A DNA stretch of 64,000 bases from Selaginella moellendorffii (taxonomy: Eukaryota > Streptophyta > Lycopodiopsida > Selaginellales > Selaginellaceae). A program made the translations under genes and the position numbers. Location: assembly GCF_000143415.4 (NCBI RefSeq), contig NW_003314284.1:408693-472692 (forward strand), in the 5' to 3' direction. This document shows positions 1 through 12,185 of the stretch, in pieces (position 1 is the stretch's first letter; every line of letters begins with the position of its first letter). Below the pieces are notes generated by a model. It had not been told where the DNA came from. It ran no database searches and saw only the letters and a list, made by a program, of their open reading frames with translations.

Positions 1-48
1 ATACCCAGGATGAAGCCGGGGCCAATGCATATAAAACTGATAAGCTCA

Positions 49-361
49 GGAGGCCGACGGAGACAAAAGTCGCGATGCTGCAGCCGGTAAAAGCTCGGCG
101 GGGCTGAGCGCCGCGGCGCCAGCTTCATACTACCCAGAACTGCTCAAATTATTGAGGGACCAGCTCGGCAGCGCCTTGGAGAACTTCTCAGATGAAGACG
201 GAGATGGCATTTTTGATTGTAGCCAATTCTGGGACGTGGTTAACAGATATCTCTGCTTCTGGGAAGTTCTCAAAAATACCAGCGGAGAAGATCAATGGCG
301 GCAGTTTTACTTGCCACTGCGTACTGAAGAAGCTGATAGTTGTAGATATCAGAGATGTTGA
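49..361 (+). CDS. Possible partial exon of an unknown gene entering from the left edge
   Basis: An open frame follows a plausible acceptor AG just before position 49 and stops at 361. It has an acidic, coding-looking stretch (YYPELLKLLRDQLGSALE and then DEDGDGIFDCSQFW). I do not recognise the family. The end of the exon is uncertain: a GT inside the GAC-GTGGTT context near 235 could be a donor, and the composition after it is less protein-like. The rest of 362-640 holds no convincing gene; it is the downstream flank of the transportin gene on the other strand. Confidence 0.2.
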
Positions 362-640
362 GCACTTTGTGAAGAATGGTCTTGGACTAGAAAACAGATA
401 CCAAGTAATCCCAGCAGTTCTTTTAATGAGATATGCTTTGTTACTCTTGCCTGCAAGCAGGTTAGGAGGGAAACAAGAACGAAGGAAAAAGAAAATTTGC
501 TCATACAGACCAGATCTTATATCACAAAAGAATGATACAAAGCAATCTCTCTACAACTACAAAATCTTTTTCCAGATAATCACAAGCAGAAAAATAACTC
601 TTGACTTTCACGCAATGCAAGGCTCAGAGAGTGAAATACC

Positions 641-3600
641 TCAACAAGCGAGTGGCGACAGAGTTAATTGAGATGGTCGAAGAGCAAGTTGCACGGCTTC
701 TTGAACTTTCTTACTGCGACGGCACACATCGGAGATTTCTTCCAGGGAGGGTGTCACGGTAGATTGTTCTGCACCGGAACCGGCTAGAGATACAGCCTGC
801 AAAAATGATGCTTTCTCGTTGTCCGTCACTATGGACGAAGGAACCAGCGTTGCAGCGTCTTGTGCCCAGGAGGCAACTTTCTGGCCGTATAAGCGTGCGA
901 GTGACAGGATGACGCTAATCACCTGAAAGTTCCATACGTCAGTCATGACATCACTCAGCTGAGCAGTTACCTCGTCCAGGCGCGACGTGGGAAGGGCACC
1001 AGCGAGTGCTGCTATTAAAACCCGCGTTAACGCAGGGCCACGGGGGAGTAAAGCGTTATCTATATAAAGCTGAAAAGGTTTTCCACCAGGTGAATTACAA
1101 AGTTCAATGACATCTTTCAGGAATGTCAAGATAGATCTGCAAGCTTCCCTGCAGAAAAGCATCACACGAGGTATCAAAACAAGAATAAGAAACTCACCGA
1201 TGCTGTATGGTTATTCCCGTAATTGCGCAGTCAAGCAAAGGCCCAAATACAGCTTCCATCGGTACAAGAAGGTGAGGACAGTATCTTATGCACCTTGAAC
1301 CCAATAGGAAGCAATCGTCCGCTAAATCTGGCATCTCAGTAAAATCCTGAGATGTATAAAACAAAACCGTTAAAAGTTGATAGAAAAGTACTGAGAAGCA
1401 AACCTTGATGCTCTTTAACAAGCTCAGCGTTTTCATAAATAAAACAGAAATAAGATTGCTTAGATATACAGCACAATTCGGATCGGCTCCAAACACCTGC
1501 AAAAGAAGGAAGGAAAAAAAAAAAAAAAAGAGTGTTAAGCTGCAACCAAATTATAAACAAATGTTACCTTGATAGCTTCACTAGCAAGATAGAGAAAGCA
1601 TGGGTGATTGTGTTCCTGAAACAGGTGTTGGATTTTTCCAAGCATAGGTCCCATGCTAGATAGCATCGCTTTTCCACAGCTTCTGACCTGTTGCAACGCA
1701 GTACAGGAGTTAACACAGAAATGAAAGTTTCGACCCACCGCATATTTGCACGCTCTGCAAAGCCTTTCCATCGTACGAACGTCTGCAGCTTTCCTGTAAC
1801 ATTTGGTGACTTAACAGGAACTGAAATAAAAAAGACGATGTACGAACTGTGAAAAAACGGTTTCCAGTATTGGCCACATGCCACTAAACATCATTGCTAA
1901 TGGCTCCGGTTGTGTTACGTATCTACACAGAAATTATTAGAAATGCCTGAACACTGTGAAGATTTAACCTGTAAATGTTGGCAAGTTTATCGATGAGTAT
2001 GGTGTATTGACTTGAGGTTGTGTCCGTACCCGCTTGAGAAATCAAAATGAGTTGCTGCGAATAACAATTAAAAAAAATATAATTAGTGCCTTGCCCGACA
2101 TACCTGAAGCGGCGTGATTACTGGATAGCAAAGATGCTGCAAGGCCTGAAACAGCTGCTCCGGAGGCAAGGCGCTCACAACCATACTGAGATAATCAAGG
2201 ATAAGCAGAGTGTATAGGACAACACGGACAACACTGACGATTACCTGAGACCTTCCACCAGTTGCAATTCACCTTCAGAATCTAGAAGAAATTTCTTTTT
2301 GTCTTCTCCAGACATTACCTGACGAAAAACAGCAAGAAGAGATTCTATCGATCCAGTCAACTGCGTCCTGCAAGCTGCAATTAAGTCATTTTAGAGGCAT
2401 TGCACTGTAAGTAACATCAGTACCATCGCAAACATGTTTCAAGGCCAGTGCGGCTGCTGCTGCCGGACTCTCACCAACACAAAGGGCGCCTATAAGCATT
2501 TCAAGCAACGTTGGAAGAAGAGTTTTAGAACTTTGAAACGCTCCTAGCCAGTCCGCAAAAGCTCCAACAGTCAAACATGCTGCATTCTCACAAATTATAA
2601 TCAAAATCAAGTGAAAAAGATTTCGAGGGAACTTGTCTTACATGTGTAAAGCACCTCCGGTACTGTTGGCAGTTGAGGTAACAGAGTCATAACCTGTACA
2701 TGTGATTAGCTTCAGACCTCATCCGAACTCATCTAAACCCACCGTTGGCATTAGAGTTGATTCCGAAAGAGATACAGTCTTCGCTATTGCGCGGATGCAG
2801 TATAGTAAAGCTTCTGTAGGTCGCCAATTCCATTCGTTCTTGTCTGCCGGAATGCTGACTTTTGTTAAAGGTTCTGCTAGAAGTCCAAGAGTTTCTTGAC
2901 CACCAAGGACAACAGTGACGTCTATCAACATGTGTGCAACATCTGATGAGAAAAGTAATCAGGATTGCTAGAAGTAACTCCAGAAAAAAAAAATTTATAA
3001 AAATTACCTGCTCGAGTTTCACGAAAATCCGCATCTTCACCTCTTCGCCATGACTTAAAATCGGGTGGATAAGCGACATGGGAACTAACCTGCAAAATAT
3101 GCTTCTAAAACAAATGTAAAAAATAAAAGAGCCATTACCAAAGACACCAGTAGTCTGTAGTAAGGACGAAAAATAGCGAGGCGACGTTCCCTTTCTGCTT
3201 CGCCAGCTGCCTCGCTGCCGAAGGCACTATAGTTCTCTCTGTGATTATTAAATTTAGTCGGTTTACGATACATAAACGCAACAAACCTTTTTGTTAAAGC
3301 TCGACTAAGTCGATGCCAGAAATTAAACGTCATTGAAGAAATAGGATAATCCGGATGCGATGTAACCTCAACTAAGGCTTCCACTATCATTATAGCTTCA
3401 TTTGTACCTGGTAATCAGCTAATAAGTAAAGGTATGCTTAAGATATTCCTTTTACCACTCGCTATAAGTCCAACATAAGCTTCTCCCATTTCTGCAAACA
3501 AATACGCTATTCCTTTGACAGTCTCGTCATCCTAAAACTTAATGTTAGCAATGCAGTATTCTCACCACAATGCTACCTCATCGGTTTCGTCTATAGCTGT

Positions 3601-4986
3601 AGCGCCACCATTTTCTTTAGCTTGCTTCTCAGACACAGCAGACTGCGTTTAAGAAAATCACTAAAATAGAACAAAAGAGCCATAGAATGGGACTAATCAC
3701 CTTCAGTGCAACTGCAAACCGAGGACGCAGGCCCATAACGCAGGGGACCAGTATTTGCACCAAAGGCATATGAACAGCCACATCTTCCGGACATCCAGTT
3801 ATCGTGTAGCGTATTAGCTCAGAAACGGCTGCAACTTTGACAAAGTAAGGCCCAGCTGATTTAATAAAAGCCTTTACCATCAACTGCAGCAACAAAGTTT
3901 TGTTCAGACTGCAGAGAAGAAAGCGCTGTTTGAACAAGAGGGTGCAATGCTAGCACATTCGCAGGAATCCTGTATGAAAACATTAACTTTAAAGGCATCT
4001 CATCATTTATACATCCATACCCGTTGCTAAGTCGAAGCCAAGCAGCCAATGCTTCTAAAACCTGCGCATATAAACAAACTCGTTATAACAAAATGACAGC
4101 CTATGTTACCGAACCTGTTCTCGGAGTCCGTCAGAGCTTCTTAAGCACGAACCGAGCAACGCAAAGGCGTCTTGTACAGACATCGCTAATTCCTTCTGGA
4201 ATTGGCGTCTTCTTTCCGGCCGGGCAGTGACTTTGGTACCGTAAGCTTCCTGCAAGATGAAAGTTGTGACTAGCTGAAACGGCTGAATGCGCAAGTGGCG
4301 TGACAGACTTGAGGTAACACAGCTAGCAGCTCCAACAAGCTCAGAGCGGCGTTGGGATTAGAGCCGAGCTCAAGTCCCAACCACTTCACCACTCCAACTC
4401 CACCCCATTCTTCCGAAGGCATGTGTATGGCCAAGGCAGCCATCGCCAAACACAGCTGAAGTGAGAGGTTAGAATGGGAAAAAAAAGGAACGAAAATCCA
4501 TACCTGTGTTCTCACAAGCGGTGGACCTTGATTAAATTTTACAAGCAGATTCTACACGAAAAAAAATTACAGAAAATGGGAGAGAAAGATTTTTTTTTTA
4601 CAGATACCATGAGCGACGATCGCAAAGACGCAGGAGCTCCGGATGGAAGATCCTCAAAGTCACGTTCGATCTGACAAATCCCCAGTTAAGATCAAAGCCC
4701 TTCCGACGAGAATGCAATCAAAGTAACCTTCGTTCGAAGCGTTTGAGCACAGAAATACGACACCTCCAGGCTGCTGCTTGGATCATGTAGCAAACTATCC
4801 GAGAGCTGCAGGGAAGGAAGAACACATCCACATTGCAAAAACACTCCGACAAATCGATATTACCCCCCACGCATCCATTCCGTGCTGGAAATCGTCGAGC
4901 CATCGATTCGCGTTGGAATGAACCTCCGGATCGGGGTGATGATACAGCGCCTGGAGCGCCTCTTGGAGCGTCTCGCGCAGTCCCAT
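641..4986 (-). CDS. MOS14: Transportin-3/importin-13-like nuclear import receptor (MOS14/TNPO3 type)
   Basis: This is a many-exon gene of the importin-beta superfamily, whose transportin-3 branch carries SR splicing factors into the nucleus. Exon 1 (4986-4864, 41 codons) has the family N-terminus with LQALYHHPDPEV followed by ANRWLDDFQ and ends at a GT donor. Later exons, separated by short introns, give recognisable HEAT-repeat blocks: LCLAMAALAIHMPSEEW (about 4450), ARPERRRQFQKEL (about 4200), EALAAWLRLSNGYG (about 4030), FNFWHRLSRAL (about 3310) and ADWLGAFQSSKTLLPTLLE (about 2540). The last exon has DVCRRSKKVQEAVQLALRP and a stop at 641, as expected for the C-terminus. Start is the first ATG before the conserved block. 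I did not join every exon, so an internal lesion cannot be excluded, but the conserved blocks run in order from N- to C-terminus. Confidence 0.85.
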
Positions 4987-5058
4987 TCCGCGAGCCCTAG
5001 CTTTCTCCTTCCTCTCTCTCTCTCTCCCTCGTCTCGCTTAAAACCCTACTAAAGATCC

Positions 5059-6145
5059 ATGGCATATTCTCGCTTTAGGCCGCCTCTATTTCTTGGCCTC
5101 ATGGCCTCGGAGAAGAGGGTTTCCACAGTGGTGAGCGCACGCGCAGGATCGATCGTCCCCTCCGTCTTCTCCGATCTAGCTCTCGGCACCGATGGCCCCT
5201 GCCGCGATTCCCAGCGCCTCAATGCGATCCTCTTCATGGGGGATCGCGTCAAGCACATTGATTGCTGCCTCAGCCCCACCGTGGAGTGCCTCTCCAAGAT
5301 CAGGAACGTCGGCCCCGTGATCGCGCGCAAGCTAGGGCCCCGGGCGGATGTCTGGGTCGTGGAGGCGCCCCGATTCGCGTGGAATTCCATGGCCTGCTAC
5401 GATTGTTTTCTTCCTCACCTCAATCCATGGGGGAACCCGCATTCGTATGATCCTCGCGGTCTCCCAGCGGCCGCGACGACGATCAGCGTTCTCAAAGACG
5501 TCGCCTCTCAGGTAAGATACACTCGAAGAACTTTGAGAGAATTCGTTGGTTTTGTAGGTGAACGGGCAGCTTGAGCGTTCCAAAGGGAGGAAGCGAATGG
5601 AATCACGCGCTACTTCTAGCCTGGGAAAGCACAGGACGATCGTCATGGGGTTTAGCAAAGGTGGTGTGGTTTTAAACCAGCTCATGGCGGAGCTAGCGCA
5701 CTTACACGGCCCGGATCACAAGACGCGCTCGGAGAAAGAAAAAGAGGTGGAGCTTGGCGAGTTTGCATCGATTCCTCGTACCAGCGAAGAGTTCCTGGAC
5801 AGCATCGAGCAGTTCCACTACATTGACGTCGGGATGAACGAGTGCGGCGCTTACACCACGGACGACAGTGTCTTGGAAGAGATCGCAAAGGTTGCGAGGC
5901 TCCGGGACTCCGGCCTCACGGTTTTCATGCACGGAACACCACGCCAATGGAGCGATCCAAACAGAGGGTGGATCTCCGCGGAGAAAGACCAGTGCATCCG
6001 GCAGCTTAGAGAAGCTGGAAGAAAGTTTGCTGCTAATGGAAAGCTCAGGGTGGAAGAAAAAACGTACTTTGCAGACGAAGAGCCCAGTCTCGACATGCAC
6101 TTTTCAATCCTGGAAGCGTTTGATCTCTCCGTTCCGGATCTGTAA
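5059..6145 (+). CDS. C2orf69/UPF0565-family protein, intact two-exon parent copy
   Basis: Two exons, 5059-5511 and 5558-6145, are joined by a 46-base GT-AG intron and encode 346 residues. The protein matches the C2orf69 (UPF0565) family, a putative serine-hydrolase-like family that is mitochondrial in animals. Visible family features are an N-terminal block with ILFMGDRV, the GxSxG-like GFSKG at residues 182-186 followed by VVLNQLM, an FHYIDVGMN block, HGTPRQWSDPNRGW, and a C-terminal DMHFSILEAFDL. Residue 15 is a second possible start (MASEK). The gene diverges from the transportin gene (73 bases between start codons) and converges on reductase copy A, with only 26 bases between the two stops. 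It is the only intact copy here; fragments of it lie beside most reductase copies downstream. The biochemical role in plants is not known to me. Confidence 0.85.
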
Positions 6146-6171
6146 GTAGCGAGGAGTTTCGAGCATTGCGT

Positions 6172-7431
6172 TTAGAGCAAGCCTTTCTCTTGCAGGCTAG
6201 CAACCGTGTCCACCAGCATCTTCTCGTAGGGGATGAACTCCTTGATGAGGGACAGGATCTTCTTGTTCGACATCTTCTTGAATGAATTGCCTTGAGTGGT
6301 CTCACCTTCACACCTGCAAGAAAAATATGTTCTTGATCATGGAAGAACGAGAAGAAATGGCTTACTGGTCTGGGTACGAGTACTGTGGGAAGTTCTCCTT
6401 GAGAGCGTCGATCATCTCCTTGCAAAGCTTGGAGCATGCAATACAGATGTAGCGGCCAGAGGCGTTGGGATCCTCGTAGCCGGCAATGTGTGCCTCGGCA
6501 ACATCTCGCACGTCCACTAGTCCAAAGTATGTGTTCGGGTAGCTGGTTTTCGAGCCTGCGCAAGAACAGAGTTTCCTTCTTTGTAAGAAGGAAGAAAAGT
6601 CTGTGCGTTGACATACCATTCATCAGAATTGCCACGAGTCCAACGCTGGCGTTGATCTTGGATTGCAAGATGGGGCCAAGCACCACAACCGGGCAGATGA
6701 CAACAACATGGATCCCAAACTCGTCGCCAAGTTTGCTAACGAGCTTCTCCGACTCGGTTTTAGCAAGCCTGTACCAATCCTGGAAGAAAACTCGTGACAA
6801 GTTTAGAGGCTTTTGAAAACAAGATCCAGCGTTTTCTCTTCTTTTACCTCGTACTTTCGGCAGGCTTCAGGATCAGACCAGCAGCTCTCGTCGATGATTT
6901 GGTCTTGAGGGCGATTTGGATCAAAAATTATGGCAGCTCCAGAGGAGGTGAACACAACGCGCTTGATATTCTCCTTGTGGCAAGCTTCCATCACATTTCG
7001 AGTGCCATCCATGGCGGGTTTTAGCACAGCCTATTGACAGCAGTATGATCGATGACAACGAAAAAATCTCCCAAGAAAGAAGAAAAACTCACGTCTGGAT
7101 CCTCAAACTTATGAGCAACGGGACAGGCGGTGTGGAAGACAACATCGCAGCCACGAACAGCGGGCACAAGCGACTCATAGTCGAGAACATCAGCTCTAAA
7201 CAGCGATAATCTCTCCCCGGCGCCAGGGAGCTTCTTCAAATGTCCATACTTCTCATCATCGTCTAGAAATCCAAAGGAATCAAAAGCCAGGAATTATCAA
7301 TCAATCCATCGCTCACCTGGATCCCGAACGGTGCCATGAACTTTGTAGCCTCGATCCAGCAGCTTGGCGACAATCCACGACGCAATGAAGCCACCGGCGC
7401 CTATCACGCAAGCTCTCTTCCCTCCCTCCAT
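6172..7431 (-). CDS. DFR/CCR-like NAD(P)H reductase, copy A (extended SDR)
   Basis: Six exons (7431-7317, 7262-7093, 7030-6848, 6779-6617, 6555-6366, 6313-6172) with introns of 52-68 bases give an uninterrupted 320-residue protein. The Rossmann dinucleotide motif is GAGGFIASW (residues 11-19), followed by an HGTVRDP cofactor loop. The catalytic set is the Ser in VVFTSSGAA (about 124-125) and the YxxxK of WYRLAK (Tyr159, Lys163). This places it in the dihydroflavonol reductase / cinnamoyl-CoA reductase / phenylacetaldehyde reductase family. The cinnamoyl-CoA reductase signature KNWYCYGK is absent, so lignin CCR activity should not be assumed; the substrate is unknown. It converges on the intact C2orf69-like gene. 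Confidence 0.9.
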
Positions 7432-8125
7432 AGTCGCTCGCAAAGCACTACAGTGCTCATATGTTTCGTATATTTCACCCGGCCTCGTCCTTTGCCTTTT
7501 GTCTGAAGAGAAAAAGTCACAGTAGACGTCGATGCCAACTTCTAGGAACAGTACACGTTCCACTGTGCTTCTCAAGAGGACGTTTCAATCGCTGCATTGG
7601 CACTGCCACCACCATAGAATTTACGCGAAAACATTAAGTGGGCAAAAGTATCATCGGGGTGGCCGCCAGGATGTCAATCTGGCAGGGGCTGATGAGAGAG
7701 TATTTTGCAGATGATCTCCTGAATAATGGCAATTACTCTCCAAGCTAGCGCTGGGCTGGGAAGTGGCCCTGAAACACTAAATTTGCCAAAAGAGGGAATC
7801 TAAACCGATGCTAGCAAGTGCTTCCGGAGATGCCAAGACGCAGCATTGTGTCCTAAAACTTGCTGGCAAAATTCGTAGCAAAACCAATATATCGAGAGAT
7901 TTAATGTAAATAAATCCAAAGAAAGATAGTGGAACGCGATGGTGTTTGCATATGCCTATTCCCGGTATCTTTTTTGAATCGTTGGCGATGTAAGATGCCA
8001 TGACAAACGACTCCAGAGAGACGGGTCAAGCACACAAATCCGGAAGAAAAACCTCAATGCATATTTGTGATGAACAACGGGGAGCTTTCTTTATAATCTG
8101 TCAATGTCTTCTTTTGTGATAATAG
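7432..8125. other. Reductase A upstream region; carries one arm of a local inverted repeat
   Basis: No gene is seen. About 7500-7650 is the promoter-side flank of copy A and is related to the flanks of copies B and D (shared GTCTGAAGAGAAAAAGTCAC). About 7775-7990, read on the minus strand, matches about 10100-10235 on the plus strand (shared core GGCATATGCAAACACCA and CATCGGTTTAGATTCCCTCT), so this segment was inverted or re-inserted during growth of the cluster. Confidence 0.6.
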
Positions 8126-8345
8126 CGATTCCTCGTCCTCGACAGCATCGAGCAGTTCCGCTATGTATAACATCGGGATGAATGAGTGCGGCGCTCACGA
8201 AGGTTTTCATAACACCACGCAAGTGGAGCGATCTAAACAGAGGCCACCGGTGCATCCGGGAGCTTAGAGATGCGGAAAACAGACGAACCGACATGCACTT
8301 TTTAATCCTGGAAGCGTTTGATCTCTCAGTTCGGATCTGGAAGTT
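8126..8345 (+). pseudogene. Decayed 3' fragment of C2orf69-like exon 2 (remnant 1)
   Basis: The sequence from the block encoding SIEQFHYIDVG to the end of exon 2 (DMHFxILEAFDLSV) is still readable but carries deletions and frame breaks, and most of the gene is missing. It sits convergently to reductase copy B exactly as the intact gene sits to copy A, so it is the decayed partner carried along in the duplication. Confidence 0.8.
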
Positions 8346-8377
8346 TGTAGGACTTTTGAGCACTTCTTTAAGAGTGT

Positions 8378-9600
8378 TCAGAGCAAGCCTTTCTCTTGCA
8401 GGCTAACGACCGTGTCCACCAGCACCTTCTCGTAGGGGATGAACTCCTTGATGAGGGACAAGATCTTTTTGTTCGAGATCTTCTCGAATGAAATGCCAGG
8501 GGTTTCACCTTCACACCTGCAAAATAGAAAGAAAAATCTCGTAACCATATAAGAACCATAGGAATGGCTTACTTGTCTGGGTACGAGTATTGTGGGAAGT
8601 CCTCCTTGAGAGTCTCGATCATCTCCTTGCAATGCTTCGAGTACGCAACACAATAGTAGCGGGCAGAGGCGTTGGGATCCTCGTATCCGGCAATGTGCGC
8701 CTCGGCAACATCTCGCACGTCCACGAGAGGATAGTATGAGTTGGGGTAGCTAGTTTTCGAGCCTGCGCAAGAACAAAGCTTCCTTAAAAGAAAAAGAAAA
8801 AGAAAAAGCTGGTGTTACATACCATTCATCATATTTGCCAGGATTCCAACGCTAGAGTTGATCCTGGATTGCAAGATAGGGCCTAGAACCAGAACAGGGC
8901 AGATCGCAACAACACGAATTCCAAAATCGTCGCCAAGTTTGGCAACAAGCTTCTCCGACTCGGTTTTAGCAAGCATGTACCATTGCTGGAACAGAAATAG
9001 TTAGAAGTTCTTAAGCGTTTTCTCTTCCTTTACCTGGCTCTTTCGGCAGGACTCAGGATCAGACCAGCAGCACTCATCGATTATCTGATCTCGAGGTCGA
9101 TTTGGATCAAATACCATGGCAGCTACAGAGGAGGTGAACACAACACGCTTGATATTCTCCTTGTGGCAAGCTTCCATTACATTTCGAGTGCCATCCACGG
9201 CAGGTTTTAACACAGCCTGTTAGTAGTACGATCGATGAGAAGAAGAAAATCTCCAAAACTTACGTCTGGATCCTCAAAGTTTGGAGCTACGGGACAAGCG
9301 GTGTGGAAGACAACATCGCAACCACGAACAGCGGGCACAAGCGACTCATAGTCGAGAACATCAGCTCTAAACAGCGATAATCTCTCCCCGGCGCCAGGGA
9401 GCTTGTTCAAATGCCCATTCTTCTCATCGTCGTCTAGAATCCAGCCAAAATGTGGCCAAGTATCGATAATGAATCCATTACTCACCTGGATCTCGAACGG
9501 TGCCATGAACTTTGTAGCCTCGATCCAGCAGCTTGGCGACGATCCATGACGCGATGAAGCCGCCGGCGCCTATCACGCAAGCTCTCCTCCCTCCCTCCAT
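8378..9600 (-). CDS. DFR/CCR-like NAD(P)H reductase, copy B
   Basis: Six exons (9600-9486, 9433-9264, 9216-9034, 8985-8823, 8762-8573, 8516-8378) with the same phases as copy A give 319 residues and end in TGA rather than TAA. The Rossmann motif GAGGFIASW and YxxxK (YMLAK, Met where copy A has Arg) are intact. It differs from A through the middle region (for example [10 protein letters not shown] and ILANMMNG) and in the C-terminal tail ([15 protein letters not shown]). Introns are short GT-AG. It looks functional; substrate unknown. Its 5' half is the source or sister of truncated copy D. Confidence 0.88.
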
Positions 9601-9760
9601 AATCTCAAAGCAGCCCTACAGTTAACTCTCATTTGTATATTGTGCTTGTCTTTTTCGTTTCGTCTGAAGAGAAAAAGTCACATTATACGTCGTTGATTTG
9701 GATCAAGTGGAATTCGTGCGGAAACATCAAGAAAACTTTGAGCGTGTGGGCAAAAGTTTT

Positions 9761-9957
9761 TTCCAGACTAGAAGTAGCCTTTGGAACGCTCAAGCTGCCC
9801 GTTCACCTAGAAAGAAAAGAAGAAACACGAATTCTTCGAGTATCTTATCCGAGAGGCGACGTCTCTTAGAGCGCTGACCTTCGTCGGGCGCTGGAAGACC
9901 GCGAGGATCATACGAATGCGGGTTCCCCAGAGGAAGAAAACATCGTAGCAGGCCATT
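9761..9957 (-). pseudogene. Inverted 5' fragment of the C2orf69-like gene spanning its intron (remnant 2)
   Basis: Read on the minus strand this runs from MACYD in exon 1, through a mutated form of the intron, into exon 2 (VNGQLERSK). It lies opposite to all the other C2orf69 pieces. Retention of the intron shows copying at DNA level, not retroposition. It carries internal deletions relative to the parent. Confidence 0.8.
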
Positions 9958-10344
9958 TGTTGGAGCCTGATCACCGTCTCGATTTAAGGTGGGTGCACTA
10001 CCAAGAGGAGATCGAAAAGAGATCTGTAGGGAAATTTTGGTTCAAAGCTTCTCTTTTTGAGGAGCACGAACTACAGAAAAGCTCTTTTGGGCACCATCGC
10101 AAAAGATTCAAACAAGATACCGGGGATGGGCATATGCAAACACCACTGCGTTCCACTGGGACACATTGCTGCGCTTTAGCAATTCCGGAAACAGTTGCTG
10201 GCATCGGTTTAGATTCCCTCTCTGGGCAGATTTAGTTTCTTCTGGCCATCTTGCCAATCTGGAGAGCGATCGCCGTATCCTCACTCTGTCTCACTCGGGC
10301 CAATGATTTAGATCCTGGCAGGAGTGGTTGCCATTGCGATGATA
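9958..10344. repeat. Spacer segment shared with 13742-14183 and, inverted, with 7775-7990
   Basis: A non-coding-looking block lies between the two C2orf69 pieces. It recurs almost unchanged about 3.8 kb downstream and, in the opposite orientation, upstream of copy A. No protein family is recognised in the open frame that crosses it. Confidence 0.6.
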
Positions 10345-10860
10345 ACACAGGACGATCGTCATGGATTTTAGCAAAGGTTGGTGTGGTTTTAAACCAGTTG
10401 ATGGCGGAGCTAGCGCACTTACACAGCCGGGATCAGAAGGCGTGCTACAGTCTGCCGCAGTGAAGAAAGAAAAGGAGGAAGAGCTTGGCTTTGCCTCGAT
10501 TCCTCGTATCAGCAAAGAGTTCCTCGACAGCATCGAGCAGTTCCACTACATCGACGTCGGGAGGAACGAGTGCGGCGGAGGACACTGTATCTTGGAAGAG
10601 ATCGCAAAGGTTGCGAAGCTCCGGGACTCCGGCCTCACGGTTTTCTTGCACGGAACACGACGCCAGTGAGCGATCCAAACAGAGGGTGGATCTCCGCAGA
10701 GAAAGACCAGTGCATCCGGTGCCGGCAGCTTAGAGAAGCTGGAAGAAACTTTGCTGCTAATGAAAAACTCAGGGTGGAAAAACGTATTTTGCAGACGAAG
10801 AGCCGCCTCGATATGCACTTTTGAATCCTGGAAGTGTTTGACGGATCTGTAAGTAGCGAG
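10345..10860 (+). pseudogene. Decayed C2orf69-like exon 2 (remnant 3)
   Basis: Starts at the block encoding TIVM-FSKG and runs to the ancestral stop region. Small indels break the frame (around the GxSxG motif, after HGT-RRQ, and in the C-terminus), and exon 1 is absent here. It is the convergent neighbour of reductase copy C, 36 bases from its stop. Confidence 0.85.
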
Positions 10861-10895
10861 AGTACCAGTGCTTGTAGGAGTTTTGAGCACGGCAT

Positions 10896-12185
10896 TTAGA
10901 GCAAGCCTTTCTCTTGCAGGCTAGCGACCGTGTCCACCAGCATCTTCTCGTAGGGGATGAACTCCTTGATGAGGGACAGGATCTTTTTGTTTGAGAACTT
11001 CTCAAATAAATTCATGAACTTCTCGAATAAATCTCCTTCAGTTTCACACCTACAAAATAAAAAGAAGATATGTTTTTGATCATACAAGAACCAGAAGGAA
11101 TGGCTTACTTTTCTGGGTACGAGTACTGTGGGAAGTTCTCCTTGAGAGTCTCGATCATCTCCTTGCAAAGCTTGGAGCATGCAATGCAGAAGTAGCGGCC
11201 AGAGGCGTTGGGATCCTCGTAGCCCGCAATGTGTGCCTCGGCAACATCTCGCACGTCCACTAGTGCAAAGTATATGTTCGGGTAGCTGGTTTTCGAGCCT
11301 GCGCAAGAACAAAGTTTCCTTCTGTACATTAAGAAAAATGAAGAAAAATTGTACGTTGACATACCATTCATCAAAGTTGCCACGAGTCCAACGCTGGCGT
11401 TGATCTTGGATTGCAAGATGGGGCCAAGCACCCAAACAGGGCAGATGACAACAACATGGATCCCAAACTCGTCGCCAAGTTTGCTAACGAGCTTCTCCGA
11501 CTCGGTTTTAGCAAGCCTGTACCATTGCTGGAAGAAAAATCGTGATAGAAGTTTTTTAAAAGAATCTAGCGTTTTCTCTTCCTTTACCTGGTACTTTCGG
11601 CAGGCTTCAGGATCAGACCAGCAGCTCTCATCGATGATTTGATCTCGAGAGCGATTTGGATCGAAAATCATGGCAGCTCCAGAGGAGGTGAACACAACAC
11701 GCTTGACATTCTCCTTGTGGCAAGCTTCCATCACATTTCGAGTGCCATCCATGGCGGGTTTTAACACAGCCTGTCACCAGTACCATCGATGAAAAGGAAA
11801 GAATCTCCAAGAGAAAAGAAAAACTCACGTCTGGATCCTCGAACTTATGGGCAACGGGACAAGCGGTGTGGAAGACAACATGGCAGCCACGAACAGCGGG
11901 CACAAGCGAGTCATAGTCGAGAACATCAGCTCTAAACAGTGATAATCTCTCGCTGGCGCCCGGGAGCTTCTTCAAATGCCCATACTTCTCATCGTCGTCT
12001 AGAACCAAAAGGAATCAAAAGGAATCAAAAGGAATCAAAAGTCAAAATGCGGCCAAGAATCGATCAATCCATCGCTTACCTGGATCTCGAACGGTGCCAT
12101 GCACTGTGTAGCCTCGATCCAGCAGCTTGGCAACAATCCACGACGCAATGAAGCCACCAGCGCCAATCACGCAAGCTCTCTCCAT
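10896..12185 (-). CDS. DFR/CCR-like NAD(P)H reductase, copy C
   Basis: Six exons (12185-12080, 11998-11829, 11770-11588, 11527-11365, 11298-11109, 11049-10896) give 321 residues. The N-terminus is three codons shorter than in A ([12 protein letters not shown]); the Rossmann motif and YRLAK are intact. Exon 6 is 12 bases longer than in A and carries an internal [13 protein letters not shown] duplication before the common [11 protein letters not shown] block. Intron 1 contains three copies of a 10-base GGAATCAAAA unit. Nearly identical to copy E; apparently functional, substrate unknown. Confidence 0.88.

Noticed and set aside
6172-7431. Naming the reductases cinnamoyl-CoA reductase
   Set aside because: The diagnostic NWYCYGK motif is missing (WYRLAK or WYMLAK instead), so only the wider family is supported.
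9957-10235. Open frame with GIGLDSLSGQI, related frames at 7777 and 13773
   Set aside because: The frame is not kept across the three copies; better explained as a non-coding repeated spacer.
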